Shown: piece by piece, positions 1 to 5,441 of the stretch
Position numbering within the stretch: position 1 is the first letter of the stretch
Layout: the number at the start of each line of letters is the position of its first letter
Assembly (NCBI GenBank): GCA_023435965.1
Contig: JAEZLC010000280.1
Location: forward strand, 1 to 5,441
Length of the DNA stretch: 5,441 bases
From: Cyanobacteria bacterium OH_CDB_58
GTDB lineage: Bacteria > Cyanobacteriota > Vampirovibrionia > Gastranaerophilales > Gastranaerophilaceae
Reading direction: 5' to 3'
Notes under the pieces: generated by a model
The model's database searches: none
What the model was told of the DNA's origin: nothing
Seen by the model: the letters and a program-made list of their open reading frames with translations, nothing else
Program-made: the position numbers and the translations under genes

Positions 1-520
1 TAAGTCCGCCTGTTAAGCTTGCTATTGTTACTGCAATCCTAGGAACTCCTTTTAAAAGCGGGTTTAATTTTGAAGCGAATTTGCCTGATTCTTTGATTTG
101 TGGCATTTTAATGTTTTCAGGCTTAATAACTTTATTTGCCAAGGCTAAGACTGCAACGGGAGTTAATATATTCCCGAAGAATTGTATGTTGGCTTCTTTT
201 AATTTTGGTTTGACGTTTTTAACTTCATCCGACAAGATTCCACCGGTTAATCCACCGATAACAGAAGCTGCACCTAGCTTTAAAACATCAAGTTCGGTGA
301 ATTTAAAATTTGAAAGCTTTATTGCTGAATTACCTTTTTTAGCTTTATGCACCAAGGCTCCTAACGTTAAAAGAATACTGGCAGAGCTGCCAATAAAAGT
401 TGCCGCTTTAACCTTTCCCGATGCACAATGGTGACATTTAGGAGGTTTTTGATTACCTTCTGCTTCTGTTCTATAAGAACTTCTGCTTCTCACTGCCGGC
501 TGATCAACTATTCTTACCAT
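1..520 (-). CDS. Unrecognised probable membrane-associated protein, N-terminal 173 residues (partial, runs off left edge)
   Basis: I do not recognise this gene. The minus strand is open from an ATG at 520 to the window edge with no stop, giving 173 residues. The start is supported by AAGG (plus-strand 532-535) 11 nt upstream and an in-frame stop at 554-556. The first ~37 residues are polar and basic and contain KCHHC (C29, H30, H31, C32), a possible metal site or thiol pair. Hydrophobic, Gly/Ala-rich stretches follow at about 39-58, 80-97 (with GGLTGG), 112-132 and 158-173, separated by Lys-rich linkers. This suggests a small multi-pass or membrane-inserting protein; the glycine spacing resembles helix-packing motifs. 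There is no classical signal peptide at the extreme N-terminus. It is transcribed divergently from tatD, so there is no operon context. The C-terminus is not visible and no function can be assigned. That it is a real gene is likely; its membrane location is inferred. Confidence 0.7.
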   Translation of the reverse strand, partial: MVRIVDQPAVRSRSSYRTEAEGNQKPPKCHHCASGKVKAATFIGSSASILLTLGALVHKAKKGNSAIKLSNFKFTELDVLKLGAASVIGGLTGGILSDEVKNVKPKLKEANIQFFGNILTPVAVLALANKVIKPENIKMPQIKESGKFASKLNPLLKGVPRIAVTIASLTGGL

Positions 521-613
521 ATAGGATGCTACCTTATTTGTCTTCTGACTTATCTATTTAATTACAAAAGAGAATAAAAATTGCTAGTTTCACTCAAAAT
601 TGTAAATAAATAG

Positions 614-639
614 AAACAAATCATTGGTATATTTTGTTT
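614..639. repeat. Short perfect inverted repeat, AAACAAA / TTTGTTT
   Basis: Two 7-base arms (614-620 and 633-639) are exact reverse complements around a 12-base spacer. The site lies between the divergent starts and overlaps a possible tatD -35 element, so an operator role is conceivable. AT-rich arms this short also arise by chance in this composition, so the functional claim is weak. Confidence 0.2.
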
Positions 640-679
640 AAATTAAAGTTGCCTTGTACTAATATATAGATTAAATACT

Positions 680-685
680 AAAGGA
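680..685 (+). promoter_or_regulatory. Ribosome binding site of tatD
   Basis: AAAGGA lies 7 nt upstream of the ATG at 693, a good Shine-Dalgarno match and spacing. It supports this start, which also places the metal-binding HxH motif at residues 5-7 as expected for the family. Confidence 0.7.
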
Positions 686-692
686 TAACAAG

Positions 693-1466
693 ATGATAGA
701 TACACATGCACACGTTGATTTTGAATGCTACGACAGTAGACTAGAAGAAGTCTTATCCAACGCAAAAAAAGAAGGAATAGAAAAAATCATAATCCCCGGA
801 GTGAGGGCAAAAGATTATCAAAAAATAGTCGAATTGATAGAAAAACATGATTTTCTCTATGGGGCAGTAGGAGTTCACCCTTCTGAGGCAACAGAATACA
901 GTGAACAAGTGCATCAACAGATACGAGAATTAGCGAAACACCCAAAAATGGTTGCCATTGGAGAGATTGGACTTGACTATTATTGGGATAAAACAAACAT
1001 AGACAAGCAAAAAGAAATTTTCAAAGCTCAAATAGACATTGCAAAAGAAGTAAACAAGCCTATCCTTGTTCACGACAGAGACGCTCATGAAGACACTTTC
1101 AACATCCTGAAAGAAAAAAACGCATCTGATGTCGGAGTTGTTATGCATTGTTTTTCAGGAAGTGTTGAATTCGCCCAGCAATGCGTCAAAGAGGGATACT
1201 ATATAGCTCTTGGAGGGGTAGTAACTTTCAAAAATGCTAAAAAACCAAAAGAAGTCGCAAGCAAAATCCCTTTAGAGAATCTTCTTCTGGAAACCGATTC
1301 TCCTTATTTAACACCAACACCATACAGAGGTGAAGAGAATGAACCTTCTTATGTCAGATTTGTTGCTCAAGAAATTGCCGATTTAAAAGGAATAAGTTTG
1401 CAAGAAGTTGACAGCCAAACCACTAAAAATGCTTATAAACTGTTTAATTTTGACGGTAACAAATAA
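693..1466 (+). CDS. tatD: TatD-family metal-dependent deoxyribonuclease
   Basis: A 257-residue TatD/YcfH-type hydrolase, close to the usual family length (about 255-265). It has a TIM-barrel amidohydrolase fold expected to bind two divalent metals. Family members are Mg-dependent 3'-5' exonucleases linked to DNA repair or processing in the cytoplasm. All expected metal ligands are visible: H5 and H7 (THAH), E91 (GEIGLDYY), H127 (ILVHDRD), H152 (HCFSG) and D202 (ETDSPYL). GVHP (60-63) and YRGEENEP (211-218) are further family signatures. The start is fixed by a good ribosome binding site and by HxH at the extreme N-terminus. The stop overlaps the tlyA start by one base (TAATG), so the two are probably co-transcribed and translationally coupled. 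The family is certain. The exact paralogue (TatD, YcfH or YjjV) cannot be settled from sequence alone, and YcfH-like is the generic bacterial case. Confidence 0.95.
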   Translation: MIDTHAHVDFECYDSRLEEVLSNAKKEGIEKIIIPGVRAKDYQKIVELIEKHDFLYGAVGVHPSEATEYSEQVHQQIRELAKHPKMVAIGEIGLDYYWDKTNIDKQKEIFKAQIDIAKEVNKPILVHDRDAHEDTFNILKEKNASDVGVVMHCFSGSVEFAQQCVKEGYYIALGGVVTFKNAKKPKEVASKIPLENLLLETDSPYLTPTPYRGEENEPSYVRFVAQEIADLKGISLQEVDSQTTKNAYKLFNFDGNK

Positions 1467-2278
1467 TGGCAAAAAAAGAAAGATTAGACAAAGTATTGGT
1501 AGATAACGGATATTTTGACACAAAAAATAAGGCCCAGGCAGCAATTATGGCCGGTGATGTGAAAATAAACGGTGAAAAAATCACCAAAGCCGGTTTTCAA
1601 ATCGAACTCAAAGACAGTACCGAAATTGAAGTAAAGTCAATGCCTTTCGTTTCAAGAGGCGGTTTCAAGCTTGATAAGGCTCTGCAAGCATTTAACATCA
1701 ATTTAAATGAAAAATACTGCCTCGATGCCGGTGCATCAACAGGCGGATTCACTGATTGCATGCTTCAAAACGGGGCTAAAAAAGTTTATGCGGTAGATGT
1801 AGGATACGGTCAGCTGGCATGGAAACTCAGAAACGACGATAGAGTTAAAGTTGTTGAAAGAGTGAATATAAGAAATTGTTCGAAGGCTGATGTTTATGGT
1901 CCCAATGATGAGCTTGCGAGCTTTTGTGCAATGGATTTATCATTTATTTCGATAACGAAAGTATTACAAAACGTCAGAAACCTTATGAGAGAAGATAATA
2001 TTCAAATAGTATCTCTTATAAAGCCTCAATTTGAAGCAGGAAGAGATCAAGTGGGCAAAAATGGAGTGGTCAAAGATAAAGATGTTCACGCCCAAATAAT
2101 AAATAACATCATTGATTTTGCACAAACACTGGGCCTACAACCTTTAAACTTGTCTTATTCACCAATAAAAGGACCGGCAGGGAATATCGAATACCTTATT
2201 CTTCTAAGCGACAATGCTGAAAACAAATATCAAGCAGATGTTTCAGACATTGTTTCATCGGCTTTTACAAATTTATAA
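1466..2278 (+). CDS. tlyA: TlyA-type 16S/23S rRNA (cytidine-2'-O)-methyltransferase (hemolysin A family)
   Basis: A 270-residue protein. An S4 RNA-binding domain (about 4-58; RLDKVLVDNG, then AIMAGDVKING) is followed by the family linker VSRGGFKL (62-69) and an RrmJ/FtsJ-like Rossmann methyltransferase domain. The S-adenosylmethionine loop is DAGASTGGFTD (87-97). The K-D-K-E catalytic tetrad is visible as K68, D147 (MDLSF), K176 (LIKPQFE) and E222 (GNIEYL). The family methylates the 2'-OH of cytidine in 23S rRNA (C1920) and, for the longer type, also 16S C1409, at the subunit interface. Length, including the N-terminal extension before the S4 core and a C-terminal helix, resembles the ~268-residue dual-site type. 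That subtype is inference. Older 'hemolysin' names for the family are probably misleading. The ATG overlaps the tatD stop and has no strong ribosome binding site of its own, so coupling is likely. A terminator follows 18 bp after the stop. Confidence 0.94.
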   Translation: MAKKERLDKVLVDNGYFDTKNKAQAAIMAGDVKINGEKITKAGFQIELKDSTEIEVKSMPFVSRGGFKLDKALQAFNINLNEKYCLDAGASTGGFTDCMLQNGAKKVYAVDVGYGQLAWKLRNDDRVKVVERVNIRNCSKADVYGPNDELASFCAMDLSFISITKVLQNVRNLMREDNIQIVSLIKPQFEAGRDQVGKNGVVKDKDVHAQIINNIIDFAQTLGLQPLNLSYSPIKGPAGNIEYLILLSDNAENKYQADVSDIVSSAFTNL

Positions 2279-2295
2279 AAATTGTAAAATTTATA

Positions 2296-2331
2296 AAGAA
2301 AAGAGCCCGACTTTTATCAGGCTCTTTTCTT
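2296..2331. terminator. Bidirectional intrinsic terminator between tlyA and ahcY
   Basis: A perfect 12-bp stem (AAGAAAAGAGCC 2296-2307 with GGCTCTTTTCTT 2320-2331) closes a 12-nt loop, which may pair two further bases past a C/A mismatch. The T-rich arm and TATATAATTT follow on the plus strand. On the minus strand the arm ends in T-rich sequence followed by TATAAATTTT. It lies midway between two convergent genes, so it probably stops transcription from both. The U-tract is partly inside the stem and is not a clean run. Confidence 0.85.
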
Positions 2332-2347
2332 ATATAATTTGTAGAAA

Positions 2348-3637
<1,290 letters not shown>

Positions 3638-3674
3638 TTAATTAAAATTTTAGCATGAATAGACAAAATAAATG

Positions 3675-3680
3675 TATAAT
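3675..3680 (+). promoter_or_regulatory. Consensus -10 box (TATAAT) of the ldpA-like gene
   Basis: A perfect TATAAT ends 6 bases before the ATG at 3687. Counting the hexamer as -12 to -7 places +1 on the A of that ATG, which implies a leaderless mRNA. The box overlaps an alternative upstream ATG (3672), which would then not be transcribed from this promoter. The absence of a recognisable -35 lowers confidence. Confidence 0.5.
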
Positions 3681-3686
3681 ATAGGG

Positions 3687-4652
3687 ATGAAAGATTTGAT
3701 CTCACAGTTGAAAAAAGAAAATTTCTTTAAACTGATTTTAGGTTTAGGAAACTGCTGTGTTGAAGACATAAAAAAAATCTCCGCCCTATATGCACTCTCT
3801 GGTGCAGATATGTTCGATTTTACGCCCTCTGAAGAAATTTATGAAGCAATTTATGAAGGGATAAAAAACTGTAATCTGAATCCTGACGATTACTTTTATT
3901 GCTTAAGTTTTTCGCTGGGCAAAGATAAGCATGGGCAAAAGGCACACATTGATGAGAAAAAGTGTGTAAAGTGCTTAAAATGCATCAAAAAATGCCCGCA
4001 GGATGCTATTTTTTGCGACAAAGAAGAAAAAGTGGTAAAGGTTATATCTAAAAAATGCATCGGATGCGAAAAATGCGGTTTTTGTTCTGCCATAAGTTTT
4101 TCCAAAGCAGAAACTGATATTTTTGAAACGCTCGACAAATTAACGCCAAAATACAAACTTGACTGCATAGAGCTGCACGTTGCCGGTTCTAATTTCGACG
4201 ATATAAAAACGATTTTAAAAAAAATAAAAACCAAACATCCCAAAATTTCTGTAAGTATATGTATTTCAAGAGAAAGGTTTTCGGACACAAAACTTCTGAA
4301 ATTTCTGAACAAATGTATAAAGATTATAGGCAAAGACAAATTCATATTTCAGGCGGACGGACGTTCTATGAGTGGTGCCAAAGATGACTTTTCCTCAACT
4401 CTTCAAGCTGTTTCAACTGCACAAATAACACAAGAGCTAGAAATTAATACAATACTCTCTGGCGGAACAAACTCAAAAACAGCAGAGCTTGCAAAAATGT
4501 GCTCTGTAAAAATTAACGGGGTAGCTATTGGTTCATATGGTCGAATTTTAGTAAAAGAAGAGATAAAAAACCCCGAATTTTGGTATAATAATGAAGTATT
4601 TAGTTCTGCTCTTAACAAAACAAAAAGACTGGTTAATTCGGTAAAACAATGA
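3687..4652 (+). CDS. ldpA: LdpA-like iron-sulfur protein (light-dependent period A homologue)
   Basis: A 321-residue protein (326 if started at the in-frame ATG 3672). In cyanobacteria LdpA carries two 4Fe-4S clusters and passes redox/light information to the circadian clock. Numbering from 3672, residues 17-45 (FFKLILGLGN, ALSGADMFD) match the LdpA N-terminal TIM-barrel-like start. A ferredoxin-type motif follows at C98, C101, C104, C108 (CVKCLKCIKKCPQ). A second lies at C129, C132, C135, C138 (CIGCEKCGFC), with two rather than three residues before the last Cys and no Pro. The C-terminal half matches the LdpA_C domain: QADGRSMSGA (227-236), LSGGTNSKTAEL (252-263) and INGVAIGSYGRILV (271-284). 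I chose 3687 because TATAAT overlaps the 3672 ATG and neither start has a ribosome binding site. The stop overlaps the tilS ATG (ATGA), suggesting coupled translation. No clock genes are in view, so a clock role is not implied here; a redox-sensing or electron-handling role is inferred. Confidence 0.85.
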   Translation: MKDLISQLKKENFFKLILGLGNCCVEDIKKISALYALSGADMFDFTPSEEIYEAIYEGIKNCNLNPDDYFYCLSFSLGKDKHGQKAHIDEKKCVKCLKCIKKCPQDAIFCDKEEKVVKVISKKCIGCEKCGFCSAISFSKAETDIFETLDKLTPKYKLDCIELHVAGSNFDDIKTILKKIKTKHPKISVSICISRERFSDTKLLKFLNKCIKIIGKDKFIFQADGRSMSGAKDDFSSTLQAVSTAQITQELEINTILSGGTNSKTAELAKMCSVKINGVAIGSYGRILVKEEIKNPEFWYNNEVFSSALNKTKRLVNSVKQ

Positions 4653-5441
4653 AACAATCTGTAAAAAATATCCTCTCAAAATATATTAGCCTTACAGAAA
4701 AAACAACTCTTATAGTAGGTTTTTCAGGCGGTTGGGACTCAATGTGTCTTTTAGACATAGTGAATTCTCTTTCTAAAGAAATAGGATTCAAGGTAATTGC
4801 AGCCCATATGAATCATAACTGGCGAGGAGAAGAGTCTGAAGCAGAGGAAGAAAACTGCAGAAGATTTTGTGCTAACAATAACATTGAACTTGTTTCAAAA
4901 AAACTAACCGGAGACTTAAAACAATCTGAAGCAATTGCCAGAGAATTAAGGTATGCATTTTTTAAAGATTGTGCAGCACATTTTAATGCTTCTGCGATTT
5001 TAACAGCACACACAAGAAGCGATAATGCAGAAACTATACTCTACAGAATTGTGAAAGGAACAGGACTCAACGGGCTGGAAGGTATAAAAGAGAGCAGAAA
5101 TATCGACTCTTTCAAAATAATCAGGCCTATATTAGACTTTTCAAGAAAAGATATAGAACAATACTGCATACAAAGAGAATTTTCTCCCAATAACGATTCG
5201 AGCAACCTGAATACAAAATACGCCAGAAACTACATCAGGCACGATATTATGCCATTGCTGAAAATATTGAACCAAAACATCGAAAGCTCACTTATAACTC
5301 TGGCAGACATCGCCATCGGCAACAACAAAGTAATAAATGAATTAATAAAAAATATTGAAAAACAAATATGCATCGGCGAAAAATGGCTCACTCAGAACTT
5401 TTTGCTATTAGACATTCCGATAAGACAGCATTTTATATATA
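4649..5441 (+). CDS. tilS: tRNA(Ile)-lysidine synthetase (partial, runs off right edge)
   Basis: The first 264 residues are visible and remain open to the window end. TilS uses ATP and lysine to convert the wobble cytidine (C34) of the CAU-anticodon tRNA-Ile to lysidine, so it reads AUA and is charged with Ile rather than Met; it is essential in most bacteria. The N-type PP-loop is SGGWDS (26-31). Other family motifs are AAHMNHNWRG (51-60), ARELRYAFF (97-105), TAHTRSDNAET (119-129), VKGTGLNGLEGI (135-146), IRPILDFSRKDI (158-169) and NDSSN...YARNYIRHDI (182-200). The catalytic domain is complete. The start of the second domain is present, and the C-terminal tRNA-binding part is cut off. The ATG lies inside the ldpA-like stop (ATGA) with no clear ribosome binding site, so translation is probably coupled to the upstream gene. 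Trp at the variable PP-loop position is unusual, but the conserved S-G-G-D-S residues are intact. Confidence 0.95.
   Translation, partial: MKQSVKNILSKYISLTEKTTLIVGFSGGWDSMCLLDIVNSLSKEIGFKVIAAHMNHNWRGEESEAEEENCRRFCANNNIELVSKKLTGDLKQSEAIARELRYAFFKDCAAHFNASAILTAHTRSDNAETILYRIVKGTGLNGLEGIKESRNIDSFKIIRPILDFSRKDIEQYCIQREFSPNNDSSNLNTKYARNYIRHDIMPLLKILNQNIESSLITLADIAIGNNKVINELIKNIEKQICIGEKWLTQNFLLLDIPIRQHFIY

Larger units (their letters stand above)
521..692. promoter_or_regulatory. Divergent intergenic region with putative promoters for tatD and the minus-strand gene
   Basis: This 172-bp AT-rich gap lies between two divergent starts and must hold promoters for both. For tatD, TTGTTT (634-639) or TTGCCT (649-654) could serve as -35, with TAATAT/TATAGA (660-670) or TAAATA (672-677) as -10. 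None is a strong consensus pair with ideal spacing. For the minus-strand gene, the best pair on that strand is TTGAGT followed 15 nt later by TATTCT, which is weak. An inverted repeat (AAACAAA 614-620, TTTGTTT 633-639) lies between the two genes. No RNA gene or small ORF with a ribosome binding site was seen. Confidence 0.35.

Noticed and set aside
81..434. Plus-strand open frame of 117 codons
   Set aside because: It begins with TTG, has no ribosome binding site, and lies opposite the longer minus-strand frame that has an ATG, AAGG and a coherent hydrophobic pattern.
787..1148. Two overlapping minus-strand frames (69 and 72 codons) inside tatD
   Set aside because: They are antisense to a certain TatD gene with all metal ligands in place, and they overlap each other in different frames.
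3672..3686. ATG at 3672 as the start of the ldpA-like gene
   Set aside because: It overlaps the TATAAT box, has no ribosome binding site, and adds five residues upstream of where family similarity begins. It is kept as the alternative if a promoter further upstream is found.
3896..4345. Minus-strand open frame of 149 codons
   Set aside because: It is the antisense of the ldpA-like gene, whose cluster motifs and LdpA_C signatures show that the plus strand is coding.
4403..4657. Minus-strand open frame of 84 codons across the ldpA/tilS junction
   Set aside because: It is antisense to the conserved LdpA C-terminal domain, has no ribosome binding site and no recognisable features.

Overview
The window looks like chromosomal housekeeping DNA from an AT-rich bacterium of the wider Cyanobacteria group. 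My best guess is a non-photosynthetic relative (Melainabacteria/Vampirovibrionia, Gastranaerophilales-like). The main clue is a gene at 3687-4652 whose protein matches LdpA, a two-cluster iron-sulfur protein known as a redox input to the cyanobacterial circadian clock. The other genes are widespread and do not fix the lineage, so this placement is inference. No mobile element, CRISPR array, rRNA or tRNA was seen.

Layout: (1) 520 down to 1, minus strand: the N-terminal part of an unrecognised protein with a Cys-His-His-Cys motif and several glycine-rich hydrophobic stretches, running off the left edge. (2) 521-692: an AT-rich divergent intergenic region. (3) 693-2278, plus strand: tatD (metal-dependent DNase) and tlyA (rRNA 2'-O-methyltransferase with an S4 domain), joined by a one-base TAATG overlap. 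(4) 2296-2331: a 12-bp hairpin that probably ends transcription from both sides. (5) 3622-2348, minus strand: ahcY, S-adenosylhomocysteine hydrolase, of the compact type without the C-terminal Lys/Tyr tail. (6) 3623-3686: a very short divergent promoter region. (7) 3687-5441, plus strand: the ldpA-like gene and tilS (tRNA-Ile lysidine synthetase, cut by the right edge), joined by an ATGA overlap.

How the genes fit together: tlyA and tilS both act on the translation machinery. ahcY removes the S-adenosylhomocysteine made by methyltransferases such as TlyA. The LdpA-like protein is probably a redox sensor or electron-handling protein translated together with TilS. The points most worth a second look are the LdpA homologue itself, its altered second cluster motif, its apparently leaderless start (a perfect TATAAT places +1 exactly on the A of the ATG), and the overlap of that promoter with the ahcY promoter.
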